Shown: positions 1 to 8,827, counted from the first letter of the stretch. The stretch is DNA of 64,000 nt from Arthrobacter sp. PM3 (GCF_003352915.1 NZ_CP022314.1:3074850-3138849), one strand, 5' to 3'. Notes: a model not told the origin generated them from the sequence alone. Numbers and translations: made by a program.

Positions 1-1
1 C

Positions 2-121
2 GTGGACGGGGGCGTGCTGACGCACTCGGCCGGCCTCCGCCTGGGCGCGGCCGCCGACTTCACCCCCTTCATGGCGACGGCCTGCCGGCGCGTCGCCGAG
101 GACGCCCCCATCCCGGTCTGA
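2..121 (+). CDS. C-terminal end of an unidentified protein (partial)
   Basis: An open frame enters from the left edge and stops with TGA at 119-121, giving the last 39 residues of a protein that ends in DAPIPV. The reading frame shows the same third-position G/C bias as its neighbours, so it is probably a real gene tail. The fragment contains no motif I can assign to a family, so no function is proposed. About 200 nt and a clear promoter separate it from the next gene, so it belongs to a different transcription unit. Confidence 0.5.
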   Translation: MDGGVLTHSAGLRLGAAADFTPFMATACRRVAEDAPIPV

Positions 122-215
122 CAGATCGACCGGAGGGGCGCCCCGACGGGTCCGGCCACCGATGCCGCGCGCCCAAAACGTTGCCGTTCCGTTATCTAGC
201 AGTCCTTGAATCCCG

Positions 216-244
216 TTGACACGCTGTGAGCCGCACCATACATT
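216..244 (+). promoter_or_regulatory. Sigma-70-type promoter of the liv-type operon
   Basis: TTGACA at 216-221 is followed after exactly 17 nt by TACATT at 239-244. This is a near-consensus housekeeping promoter about 80 nt upstream of the binding-protein gene. The leader between promoter and start contains a purine-rich ribosome binding site (GAAAGG near 312). Nothing else was recognised in the 122-323 intergenic stretch. Confidence 0.7.
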
Positions 245-323
245 TGCCGTAATCTGAATCACCTTTCAGGTTTTACCCGGATCTCATGCTCAGACTCCGC
301 GGATTCTCAACGAAAGGCATCCC

Positions 324-1514
324 GTGAAGGACACAAAGAAGTTCCTGATGGCCGCCGTGATGGCCACCGGGCTCGCCCTCAGTGCGTGCGCGCCCACGGC
401 GGGCCCGGCCGCCCCGGGCGGCGCAGCCCAGACGGCTGAACCGGTCAACGTCGGCATCATCTATTCGAAGACCGGGCCGCTGGCGGCCTACGGCGCGACG
501 TACTACGAGGGCCTCCAAGCCGGCATCGACTACGCCACCGGCGGGACCGGGGAAGTCAACGGCGCCAAGATCAACCTGACGTACGCCGACGACGGCGGCG
601 ACCCGGACAAGGCCGTGACCGCGGCCAAGGACCTGATCGGCAAGGGCTACAAGGTCATCGGCGGTACGGCGTCCTCCGGCATCGCCCTGAAGCTCGCCGA
701 GCAGGCCCAGCAGAACAAGGTGCTGTACATCTCCGGCCCGGCGGCGACGGACGCGATCCAGGGCATCAACAAGTACACCTTCCGCTCCGGCCGGCAGAGC
801 CTGCAGGATGTTGCCACCGCAGGCACATTCATCGACACCAAGGGCAAGAAAGTCGTAGTGTTCGCGCAGGACAACGCGTTCGGCCAGGGCAACGTCGCCG
901 CGGTCAAGGCCGTCCTCGGCGCCAAGGGCGCCACGGTGGAGCCCCTGCTCGTCGCGGAAGGCCAGGAACTCACCCCCTTCGCCCGCCAGCTCGTGGACGC
1001 CAAACCGGATATGGTCTTCGTGGCCTGGGCCGGGGCGACGTCCGGCACCATGTGGCAGGCCCTGAGCCAGCAGGGCGTCTTCGACGCCGCCCCCGTCGTG
1101 ACCGGACTGGGCGATGCGGCAACCTTCGGCGCCTACGGCGCGGCCAGCTCGAAGATCAGCTTCCTCAACCACTACTTCCCGGGCGCTGCCGGCAACGACG
1201 TGGAGAAGAAGATGATCGCCGCCGTCGAGAAGGCCGGCAAGAAGGCAGACCTGTTCACCCCGGACGGCTTCGTTGCCGGGCAGATGATCGTCCAGGCCAT
1301 CAAGGGCGGCGGCTCCGACGCCGATGCCATGGTCAAGGCCCTGGAAGGCTTCAGCTTCGACGGCCCCAAGGGCAAGGAGACCGTCCGTGCCTCGGACCAC
1401 GCCCTGATCCAGGACATGTACCAGGCCAAGCTCGTGCAAAAGGACGGCAGCTGGACTCCCGAGCTCGTCAAGGTGGTTGCGGGCGATTCCGTCGCCCCGC
1501 CGGAAAAGAAGTAG
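324..1514 (+). CDS. ABC transporter substrate-binding lipoprotein, branched-chain amino acid (LivK) type
   Basis: This 396-residue protein is the extracytoplasmic ligand-binding component of a LivK/Peripla_BP_6-type ABC importer. Its N-terminus has a basic start, a hydrophobic stretch and the lipobox LSAC with the lipidation cysteine at residue 22, so it should be anchored to the outer face of the membrane. The mature part opens with VNVGIIYSKTGPLAAYGATY, typical of the family. GTG start with GAAAGG upstream. It is the first gene of an overlapping operon with two ATPases and two permeases. The ligand cannot be read from sequence; the downstream CoA ligase suggests an organic acid rather than an amino acid, which is inference. 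Confidence 0.9.
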   Translation: MKDTKKFLMAAVMATGLALSACAPTAGPAAPGGAAQTAEPVNVGIIYSKTGPLAAYGATYYEGLQAGIDYATGGTGEVNGAKINLTYADDGGDPDKAVTAAKDLIGKGYKVIGGTASSGIALKLAEQAQQNKVLYISGPAATDAIQGINKYTFRSGRQSLQDVATAGTFIDTKGKKVVVFAQDNAFGQGNVAAVKAVLGAKGATVEPLLVAEGQELTPFARQLVDAKPDMVFVAWAGATSGTMWQALSQQGVFDAAPVVTGLGDAATFGAYGAASSKISFLNHYFPGAAGNDVEKKMIAAVEKAGKKADLFTPDGFVAGQMIVQAIKGGGSDADAMVKALEGFSFDGPKGKETVRASDHALIQDMYQAKLVQKDGSWTPELVKVVAGDSVAPPEKK

Positions 1515-1521
1515 GACCCGT

Positions 1522-2286
1522 ATGAGTACCCCAGCCCTGCCCGCCCTCGCAGTGGACGGTCTTGGCCTGAAGATCGGCGGTGCACGCATCCTCGCGGACG
1601 TGGGTTTCACGGTCGGCGCCGGCGAGATGATCGGTGTCATCGGCCCCAACGGTGCCGGCAAGACCACCTTGTTCAACCTGGTTTCCGGTCTGATGCGGCC
1701 CACCGCGGGCAGCATCACGTTGAACGGCCGGGACATCACGGCCGCGCCGATTCACCACCGGTCCAGGGCAGGGCTGGGACGGACCTTCCAGACCTCCAAC
1801 CTGTTTCCCCGGCTGAGCGTGCTGGAAAACGTCCGGCTTGCCGCCCAGGCGAAACTCGGTGGCAACTTCAGCATCCTGCGCTTCCCCGCGGCCTCGGATG
1901 AGGCCTCCCGGATCGCGCGCGGCACCATCGCGGAGGTCGGGCTCACGGGCAAGCTGGCGACGGCGGCGGGGGACCTCTCGCACGGCGAGAAACGCAAAGT
2001 GGAAATCGCCGTCCTGCTGGCGACGGATCCCGCCGTCGTCCTGCTTGACGAACCGATGGCCGGGGTGGCGTCGGGGGACGTCCCGTCCCTCACCGCGATC
2101 ATCCGCGACCTGCACCGGGAGCGCGGCTGCACCGTCATGATGGTCGAGCACCACATGGATGTTGTCCTGGGGTTGGTGGACCGGGTGGCTGTGATGCACC
2201 ACGGCAGCCTCCTGGCCCTGGACAGCCCCGACGCCGTCATGGCCAATCCGGTCGTGCAAAGCGCCTACCTCGGAGAACCCGTATGA
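1522..2286 (+). CDS. ABC transporter ATP-binding protein, LivG type
   Basis: A 254-residue ATPase subunit. Walker A GPNGAGKTT lies at residues 41-49, the signature LSHGEKR near 152 and Walker B VVLLDEP near 172. The C-terminal helix region typical of LivG follows. The start is ATG at 1522, seven nt after the binding-protein stop; an upstream in-frame start inside the previous gene would add residues outside the family alignment. The gene ends in ATGA shared with the second ATPase gene, so the two are translationally coupled. It energises import together with the LivF-like subunit. Confidence 0.92.
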   Translation: MSTPALPALAVDGLGLKIGGARILADVGFTVGAGEMIGVIGPNGAGKTTLFNLVSGLMRPTAGSITLNGRDITAAPIHHRSRAGLGRTFQTSNLFPRLSVLENVRLAAQAKLGGNFSILRFPAASDEASRIARGTIAEVGLTGKLATAAGDLSHGEKRKVEIAVLLATDPAVVLLDEPMAGVASGDVPSLTAIIRDLHRERGCTVMMVEHHMDVVLGLVDRVAVMHHGSLLALDSPDAVMANPVVQSAYLGEPV

Positions 2287-3080
2287 ACACCGCTGCACCC
2301 CACGCCGGCACGCAGGCCCGGCCCATCCTCAGGGTTGAGAACCTCAACGCCTCGATCGCCGGGCAGCAGGTGGTGGAGGATGTGTCCTTCACCGTCCCCG
2401 CCACGGGGATCACCGCCCTGCTGGGCCGCAACGGCGTCGGCAAGACCAGCACCCTCAAGGCCATCATCGGCCTGATCGGGCGCACCGGTACCGTGGAACT
2501 CGACGGTGAACGGATCGATAAGGACGCCACGTTCAAGATCATCCGCAGCGGTGTGGGGTACGTTCCCGAAGACCGCGAGGTGTTCTCCAAACTCACGGTG
2601 GCGGAAAACCTCCGGTTGGCAGAACGCGACACCGCACCCCGCCGGGAACTCGTCGAGGAGCTCTTCCCGGACCTGCTGGCACGCTCCGCGCAGATGGCGG
2701 GGACGCTCTCCGGCGGCCAGCAGCAGATGGTGGCACTGGCCCGCGCGCTGCTGAACACGAACAAGATCCTGCTGGTCGATGAACCCACCAAGGGGCTTGC
2801 CCCCAAGATCGTGGGCGAAGTCGCCGACACCCTGGCCAAAGCGGCCAAGACCGTGCCCATCCTCCTCGTCGAGCAGAACCTGCAGGTGGTCCGCCAGCTT
2901 GCCGGCGGCGCAGTTGTGCTCTCCGGCGGGCGGGTGGTCCACACCGGCGGCGCCCTCGACTTCCTCAACGACGCCGGACTGACCCAGCGCCATCTCGGCG
3001 TTTCGACCGACGCCGGCTCCCCGGGGAAACCAGTCGGGAAACCAGCGGGGAATGCCGTCGGGGAAGGGGCCGTCCTGTGA
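2283..3080 (+). CDS. ABC transporter ATP-binding protein, LivF type
   Basis: A 265-residue ATPase with Walker A GRNGVGKTST around residues 47-56, signature LSGGQQQ near 142 and Walker B ILLVDEPTKGLAP. The TKGLAP segment after Walker B is characteristic of LivF. The last ~25 residues (SPGKPVGKPAGNAVGEG) form a low-complexity tail not needed for the family fold. ATG overlaps the previous stop (ATGA) and its own stop overlaps the GTG of the permease gene. It should pair with the LivG-like subunit as a heterodimer. Confidence 0.92.
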   Translation: MNTAAPHAGTQARPILRVENLNASIAGQQVVEDVSFTVPATGITALLGRNGVGKTSTLKAIIGLIGRTGTVELDGERIDKDATFKIIRSGVGYVPEDREVFSKLTVAENLRLAERDTAPRRELVEELFPDLLARSAQMAGTLSGGQQQMVALARALLNTNKILLVDEPTKGLAPKIVGEVADTLAKAAKTVPILLVEQNLQVVRQLAGGAVVLSGGRVVHTGGALDFLNDAGLTQRHLGVSTDAGSPGKPVGKPAGNAVGEGAVL

Positions 3081-3952
3081 GCACCGTCGTCCTGCTTCTC
3101 TTCACGGGTCTCGGCCTGGGTGCGCTCTACTTCCTCGTCGCCGCGGGCCTGTCGCTGATCTACGGGCTGATGGGCGTGCTGAACTTCGCGCACGGCGCGT
3201 TCCTGACGCTGGGTGCCTTTACCGGCTGGGAAATCGCCCGCCGCACCGGCGCGGACAACTGGGGCACGTTCCTGCTCTCCCTCGTGATCGGCGCCGCCGC
3301 CGGCGCCGTGTTCGCTGCATTCACGGAGTTCGTCCTGATCCGCCGGCTGTACCAGCGGCACATCGAACAGGTGCTTGTCACGGTGGGCCTCTCACTGGCC
3401 GCGGTGGCCCTCTTCGACGGCATTTGGGGGACCGACCCGGTGTTCATCCAAGGCCCGGCCTGGTTCAAGGACACTACCGACATCCTCGGCGCCCGGATCC
3501 CCAACGACCGCTTTGTCTGCATCATCGCCGCCCTCCTGGTGCTGCTGGCGATGGTGTTCTTCCTGAAGAGGACGCGCTACGGCATGATCATCCGTGCCGG
3601 CGTGGAGAACCGCTCCATGGTCACCGCGCTGGGGATCGACGTCCGCAAGGCCTTCACCCTCGTCTTCACCATCGGCGGAGCCGCGGCCGGCCTCGGCGGG
3701 GTCCTCGCCTCGCACTATTTCGGCTACGTGTCGCCGCTGCTGGGCGGCTCGCTGCTGATCTTCGCCTTCATCGTCACGGTGATCGGCGGCCTCGGTTCGC
3801 TGACCGGGGCGGCGATCGCCGCCGTCGCCGTCGCCGTCCTGCAGCAGTTCGCGAACTTCTACCTTGGCGGCACCGGCGACTTCGTCGTCGTGTTGGCCCT
3901 GGCGCTCGTGCTGCTGTTCCGCCCCACCGGCCTCCTCGGGAGAACGTCATGA
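3077..3952 (+). CDS. Branched-chain amino acid-type ABC permease, LivH family
   Basis: A 291-residue polytopic membrane protein with about eight hydrophobic segments. The early sequence GLSLIYGLMGVLNFAHG is the family hallmark (LIYGLMGVLNFAHGAF region). It forms one half of the membrane channel, with the LivM-like protein as partner. GTG start in a GTGA overlap with the preceding ATPase gene, and an ATGA overlap with the following permease gene, so all five transporter genes are coupled. Confidence 0.92.
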   Translation: MSTVVLLLFTGLGLGALYFLVAAGLSLIYGLMGVLNFAHGAFLTLGAFTGWEIARRTGADNWGTFLLSLVIGAAAGAVFAAFTEFVLIRRLYQRHIEQVLVTVGLSLAAVALFDGIWGTDPVFIQGPAWFKDTTDILGARIPNDRFVCIIAALLVLLAMVFFLKRTRYGMIIRAGVENRSMVTALGIDVRKAFTLVFTIGGAAAGLGGVLASHYFGYVSPLLGGSLLIFAFIVTVIGGLGSLTGAAIAAVAVAVLQQFANFYLGGTGDFVVVLALALVLLFRPTGLLGRTS

Positions 3953-5139
3953 CCACAGACACCGACACCGCCAGCACCGACGGCGGGACAACGCCACAGC
4001 CGGGGATCAACAGGTCCCGGAAACCCGACGCCGGGGGAGGACCCCGCTGGCCGCGCGCCGGGTTCCGGGGCCGCGCGGTCGCAGTCCGGGCCGCCGGCGT
4101 GGCCGGGGTACTGCTCCTGGTCCTGCTGCCGCTGCTGAACATCTCCCTGCCGGGCGTGCTGCCCGGCCCCACCTACACGCCAGGGTCCTTGCAGCTGCTG
4201 GCCATGTGCATGCTGATGGCCGCGGCGGCGCTGACGTACCACCTGCTGCTCGGGGTAGCCGGGCTGTTGTCCTTCGGGCATGCCCTGTACTTCGGCGCCG
4301 GCGTCTACGGGCTGGCGATCATCCTGCAGAACCTGGATATCCCGCTGCTGCCGGCGATGGGACTGACCCTGCTGATCGTGGTTGTGCTGGCCCATGTGGT
4401 GGGCAGCATCAGCCTGCGGGTCAGCGGCATCCCGTTCGCCATGGTCACGCTCGCGTTCGCGCAGGCCGGCTCGGTGATTGTGGGCCGTAATCCCGAGGGC
4501 CGGACCGGCGGCGATGAGGGTCTGACGCTGCGCACCGACAACCTGCCGGAATTCCTGGTGGGCGTGGTCAACACCCCCAACCTGTACTGGCTGGCGCTGG
4601 CCGTGCTCGTCGCGGTGTTCGCGATCGTCACCTGGGTGCAGTTCTCGCGCGCCGGGCACGCCGCCGCCGCGGTGCGGGAGAACGAACTCCGCGTCCGCGT
4701 CCTGGGCCTGCAGCCCTACCTGGTGAAACTGCTGGTCTTCGTGGTCTCCGCCGTCCTGGTCTGCATCATCGGCATGGTCTTCCTGCTGCTGCAAAGCGGC
4801 GCCGTGCCCCGGGCCATGTCCGCGGACCTCACGATCACGCTGTTGGTCATGGTGGTCCTCGGCGGCGTCGGATCCCGCTGGGGGGCCGTGATCGGCGGGG
4901 TGTTCTACACACTCCTTGACCAGCGGCTGACGGCGCTCGCCAACTCCGAGGCCGTCAAAGCGCTCCCGGACGTCCTGCGCGTACCATTGTCCGAACCCCT
5001 GTTTATTCTCGGCACGCTCTTCGTCCTGGTGGTGCTCTTCCTGCCGGGCGGCCTCACCGGAACCGCCGAGCGGCTGGCGCAGCGCCGCGGGGGCCGGCGT
5101 GCCGAACAGTCCCGCGAAATCCTGGAGGAAGCCGCATGA
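3949..5139 (+). CDS. Branched-chain amino acid-type ABC permease, LivM family
   Basis: A 396-residue integral membrane protein of the LivM family with roughly ten hydrophobic segments and the motif LLGVAGLLSFGHALYFG. The first ~45 residues are polar (Thr/Asp/Gly-rich) and precede the first membrane segment, a cytoplasmic extension common in actinobacterial versions. The start ATG at 3949 overlaps the livH-like stop. A longer open frame runs upstream through the livH-like gene, but it is out of frame with that gene and is not a real extension. Its stop overlaps the CoA ligase start. Confidence 0.9.
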   Translation: MTTDTDTASTDGGTTPQPGINRSRKPDAGGGPRWPRAGFRGRAVAVRAAGVAGVLLLVLLPLLNISLPGVLPGPTYTPGSLQLLAMCMLMAAAALTYHLLLGVAGLLSFGHALYFGAGVYGLAIILQNLDIPLLPAMGLTLLIVVVLAHVVGSISLRVSGIPFAMVTLAFAQAGSVIVGRNPEGRTGGDEGLTLRTDNLPEFLVGVVNTPNLYWLALAVLVAVFAIVTWVQFSRAGHAAAAVRENELRVRVLGLQPYLVKLLVFVVSAVLVCIIGMVFLLLQSGAVPRAMSADLTITLLVMVVLGGVGSRWGAVIGGVFYTLLDQRLTALANSEAVKALPDVLRVPLSEPLFILGTLFVLVVLFLPGGLTGTAERLAQRRGGRRAEQSREILEEAA

Positions 5140-6758
5140 GCACGTCACAGGTCCCCCTCCACGCGGAGGGCCTGCACACCCTGGGCCGCTGGACCACCGA
5201 CCGCAGCATCGCCACCCCGCACCGGGTTGCCATCGATGACCGCGGCTGCACCCTGCTCTACGGCGAGCTGGAGCGCCGGGCCTCGGCCCTGGCAGCCGGG
5301 TTCCGCGCAGCCGGCTACGGCATCGGGGACCGGATCGCCAGCCTGACCGGCAACAGCTCAGACCACGTGGTGGCGTTCTTCGCCTGCGCCAAGGCCGGGC
5401 TGGTGCTGGTCCCGCTGTCCTGGCGGCTCTCGCCCCGGGAACTCGCGGCCCAGCTCGAGCTCGCCGAGCCGCAGCTGCTGCTGGTGGAGGGCGACCTCGA
5501 CACCCTCGCCGCGGCCGCGTGCGCGCTGCTGCCGCACCGGCCGCGGACCGCGGCCCTCGGTCCCGGCGGAGTGGAACGGGTTGTCCCGCCGCCCTCGCGC
5601 GTACTGCCGTCAGTGCCCGCTGACGGCGCCGCCCTGCGGCGGGTGGTACGCGACGACGACGCCCTGCTGATGATCTTCACCTCCGGCACCGAGGGCGCCA
5701 GCAAGGCTGCCGTCCTGACCCACGCCAACTGCTTCTGGAACAACCTTTCGCTGTCCCGGACCCTGGACATGGGCTCGAACGACGTCGTGCTGGCTGTGCT
5801 GCCGCAGTTCCACGTCGGCGGCTGGAACATCCAGCCGCTGCTCGCCTGGTGGGTCGGGGCCACGGTGGTGCTCGAGCGCGGGTTCGATCCGGGCCGCGTC
5901 CTGCAGCTCATTGCGGAGCGCGGCGTGACCATGCTGATGGGCGTGCCGACCCAGTACCTGATGCTGGCCGAACACCCGGACTTTGCCCACGCCGAGCTCG
6001 GGAGCCTGCGCCACGCGGTGGTGGGCGGGGCGCCGATGCCGGCGCCGCTGCTGCGGATCTGGCACCGCCGGGGAGTGGCCCTGAGCCAGGGGTACGGGCT
6101 GACCGAGGCCTCGCCCAACGTGCTGTGCCTGCCCAACGATGACGCCGAACGGATGGTGGGCTACTCCGGCAAACCGTACCCGCACGTTGCCGTCGCCGTG
6201 GCGGATCCTGTCACCGGGGAAATCCTCGACGGCGCCGCCAGCGGCGAGCTGCTGGTGGGAGGTCCGGGCGTGTTTGCCGGCTACTTCCGCGACCCTGCCG
6301 CCACGGCGGCCGTCCTCACCGGCGGCTGGCTGCGCACCGGCGACCTCGTGGAGCGCGACGCCGACGGGTACATCAAAGTGGTGGACCGGCTCAAGGACAT
6401 CTACATCTCCGGCGGCGAAAACGTGGCGCCGGCCGAGGTCGAGGCCGCTCTGCTGGCCCATCCCGCGGTGGCGCAGGCCGCCGTCGTCGGGGTGGAGGAC
6501 CCGCACTGGGGCGAAAGCGGCATGGCGTTCGTGGTGATCCGTCCCGGCATGGCGACCGATGAGCAGGAACTGCTGGAACACTGTTCGTCCCGGCTGGCAC
6601 GCTTCAAGGTGCCGGCCAGGATTGAGACGGTGGCTGCGCTGCCCCGCACGGCCCTGAACAAGGTGCTCCGCGCCAGGCTGCGCCAGGAACTGGCCGGACG
6701 CGAACGGGCCGGGCGGCCTTCGTCAAGGAACGGCTCCCCGGCAGGAGGCCGGGCATGA
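5136..6758 (+). CDS. AMP-binding acyl-CoA synthetase/ligase
   Basis: A 540-residue ANL-superfamily enzyme that should activate a carboxylic acid with ATP and join it to coenzyme A. The phosphate-binding motif TSGTEGASK is near residue 182, followed by GYGLTEASPN, the hinge region GWLRTGDLVERDADGY, and the conserved C-terminal lysine in NKVLR near 509. All core motifs are present, so it looks active. ATGA overlap with the permease gene places it in the transport operon, and its stop overlaps a TetR gene. The substrate (fatty, aromatic or alicyclic acid) is not predictable from these motifs. Confidence 0.9.
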   Translation: MSTSQVPLHAEGLHTLGRWTTDRSIATPHRVAIDDRGCTLLYGELERRASALAAGFRAAGYGIGDRIASLTGNSSDHVVAFFACAKAGLVLVPLSWRLSPRELAAQLELAEPQLLLVEGDLDTLAAAACALLPHRPRTAALGPGGVERVVPPPSRVLPSVPADGAALRRVVRDDDALLMIFTSGTEGASKAAVLTHANCFWNNLSLSRTLDMGSNDVVLAVLPQFHVGGWNIQPLLAWWVGATVVLERGFDPGRVLQLIAERGVTMLMGVPTQYLMLAEHPDFAHAELGSLRHAVVGGAPMPAPLLRIWHRRGVALSQGYGLTEASPNVLCLPNDDAERMVGYSGKPYPHVAVAVADPVTGEILDGAASGELLVGGPGVFAGYFRDPAATAAVLTGGWLRTGDLVERDADGYIKVVDRLKDIYISGGENVAPAEVEAALLAHPAVAQAAVVGVEDPHWGESGMAFVVIRPGMATDEQELLEHCSSRLARFKVPARIETVAALPRTALNKVLRARLRQELAGRERAGRPSSRNGSPAGGRA

Positions 6759-7432
6759 GCGCCACACCACGCACCGCCCGCGGCACGCGTACCCGTGGCA
6801 AGCTGCTCGAAGCCGCAGAGTCGGTTTTCGCCTCGGTGGGCTACCACGAGGCCTCAATCGTCAAGATCACCGAAGCGGCCGGCGTCGGCCTCGGCACCTT
6901 CTACCTGTACTTCGACGGCAAGCAGGCCATCTTCGACGAGGTGGTCGAGGACCTGAACCGGCGGGTGCGGCACGCCATGACGGACGCAGCCCGCAGCGCC
7001 GGCACCCGGCTGGAAGCGGAGCGGGCCGGTTTCCGGGCCTTCTTCCGCTTCACGGCCCAGCACCCTGCCCTCTACCGGATCATCCGCCAGGCCGAGTTCG
7101 TCTCGCCCGGCGCCCTGCGGCTGCACTACACCAGGATCGTCAACGGCTACATCGAGGGCCTGAAAGCGGCCCAGCTCAGCGGCGAAGTCCGCCAGATGGA
7201 CCCCACCGTGGCCGCCTGGGCCCTGATGGGCATCGGCGAGTTGATCGGCATGCGCTGGGTCCTTTGGGACGAGGAAGGCACCGAACCCGCCGCCGGCGCC
7301 CGCCCCGACGTTCCCGAAGAAGTCTTCGAGGAAATGATGCAGTTCATCGAACGGGCCCTGGCGCCCGCGCCCGGCCCTGCGCCGGCAACACCTGCCACCC
7401 CCGCCCCGCCCCAGGAAGGGACAGTTCCATGA
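6755..7432 (+). CDS. TetR/AcrR-family transcriptional regulator
   Basis: A 225-residue regulator with an N-terminal helix-turn-helix (about residues 10-55, including ITEAAGVGLGTFYLYFDGK) and an alpha-helical ligand-binding domain. The C-terminal ~20 residues are Ala/Pro-rich. It is embedded by ATGA overlaps between the CoA ligase and a hydrolase. The simplest reading is an operon regulator that senses the imported acid or its acyl-CoA, which is inference. No palindromic operator was identified near the operon promoter. Confidence 0.9.
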   Translation: MSATPRTARGTRTRGKLLEAAESVFASVGYHEASIVKITEAAGVGLGTFYLYFDGKQAIFDEVVEDLNRRVRHAMTDAARSAGTRLEAERAGFRAFFRFTAQHPALYRIIRQAEFVSPGALRLHYTRIVNGYIEGLKAAQLSGEVRQMDPTVAAWALMGIGELIGMRWVLWDEEGTEPAAGARPDVPEEVFEEMMQFIERALAPAPGPAPATPATPAPPQEGTVP

Positions 7433-8334
7433 CCCAGACAGCCAGCAAGGACACCTACCGCACCGCCAACGTGCCGGTCCGCGGCGGCACCCTGCACACC
7501 GCGATCTGGGGACCTGACGACCCCGGTACCCCGACCATCCTGGCCGTCCACGGGGTCACCGCCTCGCACAAGGCCTGGCCCTACCTGGCCGAGGCGCTGC
7601 CGGAGGTCCGGATCATCGCCCCGGACCTGCGCGGCCGGGGCCGCAGCAACTCGCTGCCGGCACCGTACGGCATGCCCTCGCACGCGGAGGACCTTGCGGC
7701 GGTGCTCGAGGCCCTGGCGCCGGGGCCCGTCGTCGTTGTCGGGCATTCCATGGGCGCCTTCGCCTCCCTGGTCCTGGCGAACCTGTTCCCCGAACGGGTC
7801 AGCTCGCTGGTGCTCGTGGACGGCGGCCTGCCGCTCCAGGTCCCGGCGGGCATCTCCGACGCTGAGGTCATCTCGTCGGTGCTGGGTCCTGCGGCGGAGC
7901 GCCTCAACGCGACCTTCCCGAGCCGGGAGGTGTACCGCTCCTTCTGGCGGCAGCACCCGGCCTTCAGCGCGGACTGGGGACCGCTCGTGGAAGCGTACGT
8001 GGACTACGACCTCACCGGTGAGGAACCGGAGCTTCGGCCCGCTACGCGCTACCAGGCGATGGCCGAGGACACCGCGGAGCTGCACCGCGGCGCCTCGCTG
8101 CTGAAAGCGCTGGACGAACTGGCAGTCGACACCGTGGTCCTCCGGGCGCCGCGGGGCCTGCTCAACGAACCGGCCGCCCTCTACGCGCCAGGCTACCTGG
8201 ATGAGTGGGCCGCGAAGTTGCTGTCCCTGCGGGTCCGGGAGGTGCCGGACGTCAACCACTACACGATCGTCATGGGCAGCCCGGGCGCCGCCGCGGTCGC
8301 AGAGTCCGTCCGTGAGGCCCTCAGAACGCAATGA
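7429..8334 (+). CDS. Alpha/beta-hydrolase
   Basis: A 301-residue alpha/beta-hydrolase. The nucleophile elbow GHSMG is at residues 105-109, the oxyanion-hole segment HGVTASHKAW is near the N-terminus and the likely catalytic histidine is H277 in VNHYT. ATG overlaps the TetR stop, so this is the last gene of the transporter/CoA-ligase operon. It may cleave an ester or C-C bond before CoA activation, or hydrolyse a thioester; the sequence does not decide. The stop codon context CGCAATGA is repeated three times just downstream. Confidence 0.88.
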   Translation: MTQTASKDTYRTANVPVRGGTLHTAIWGPDDPGTPTILAVHGVTASHKAWPYLAEALPEVRIIAPDLRGRGRSNSLPAPYGMPSHAEDLAAVLEALAPGPVVVVGHSMGAFASLVLANLFPERVSSLVLVDGGLPLQVPAGISDAEVISSVLGPAAERLNATFPSREVYRSFWRQHPAFSADWGPLVEAYVDYDLTGEEPELRPATRYQAMAEDTAELHRGASLLKALDELAVDTVVLRAPRGLLNEPAALYAPGYLDEWAAKLLSLRVREVPDVNHYTIVMGSPGAAAVAESVREALRTQ

Positions 8335-8393
8335 CGGAAAGGCCATGAAGGAAACGCAATGAACGGGCGCAATGAACGGGCGCAGTGAACGCG
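8327..8393 (+). repeat. Short direct repeats spanning and following the hydrolase stop codon
   Basis: CGCAATGA occurs at 8327-8334 (containing the TGA stop) and again at 8355 and 8368, with CGCAGTGA at 8381. The last copies form 13-14-bp tandem units (CGCAATGAACGGG at 8355-8367 and 8368-8380, then CGCAGTGAACGCGG). The copies lie in the short gap between two convergent genes. No function is evident; replication slippage is the simplest origin. Confidence 0.7.
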
Positions 8394-8406
8394 GCGCAGT
8401 GGCTAC

Positions 8407-8688
8407 TCAGACCGCGGCAGCCAGGAGCCGGGTCCTCGGAGTGCCATGGAGGGCGGGCGCCGCGGCGGCGGAGTTCCAGACCGTCGCGTGCAGCCGGGCC
8501 AGGAAGGACTCGGCTTGTGGACGGTGCTCGAAATCCAGTTCAACCACAATGTAGTGCGGATCGTCCACCGGAGTGCAGATCCGGCAGGCCCTGACGCCCG
8601 ACGCCGAGCGTCCGACGGGATCGCGGTCGAACGCCGCCTTCCACACACCGAAGTCCTTGATGCCGTGCTCAATCTGGAGGGTGTACAT
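8407..8688 (-). CDS. Small conserved hypothetical protein, possibly dimeric alpha/beta-barrel-like
   Basis: A 93-residue protein beginning MYTLQIEHGIKDFGVWK. The start at 8688 was chosen for its strong AAGGAG ribosome binding site. The pattern (strand, xDFxxWKxxFDRDP, VDDPHYIVVELDF, ExFLxxL) resembles small ferredoxin-like alpha/beta-barrel proteins common in actinobacteria; this is recalled from general patterns and not from a search. It stands alone, convergent with the hydrolase and divergent from the LuxR-type gene. Function unknown. Confidence 0.65.
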   Translation of the reverse strand: MYTLQIEHGIKDFGVWKAAFDRDPVGRSASGVRACRICTPVDDPHYIVVELDFEHRPQAESFLARLHATVWNSAAAAPALHGTPRTRLLAAAV

Positions 8689-8815
8689 CGGTCGCTCCTT
8701 CCGTCCAGCGCCGGCCTGCTGATTCGGGCCGCTAATCCACGCTAGGCCCGGCCTCACCCGGCCCGGTATCCCAGAAATCTGGTCGGCCGACCGCCCGGAT
8801 CCGCGCGGTCCGGCG

Positions 8816-8821
8816 GATACT
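8816..8821 (+). promoter_or_regulatory. Candidate -10 element of the LuxR-type gene (leaderless)
   Basis: GATACT lies six nt before the ATG at 8828, so transcription would begin at or next to the start codon. No Shine-Dalgarno sequence is seen. It deviates from TANNNT at the first base, so this is a weaker case than the others in the window. Confidence 0.35.
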
Positions 8822-8827
8822 GGGTCC

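Noticed and set aside
273..1739. Long minus-strand open frame opposite the binding-protein gene
   Set aside because: It mirrors the codon bias of the plus-strand lipoprotein gene, has Arg/Ala/Gly/Val-rich shadow composition and no family motif.
3052..5139. One continuous plus-strand frame covering both liv-type permeases
   Set aside because: Its first part is an out-of-frame reading of the LivH-like gene; only the part from ATG 3949 has LivM features and membrane segments.
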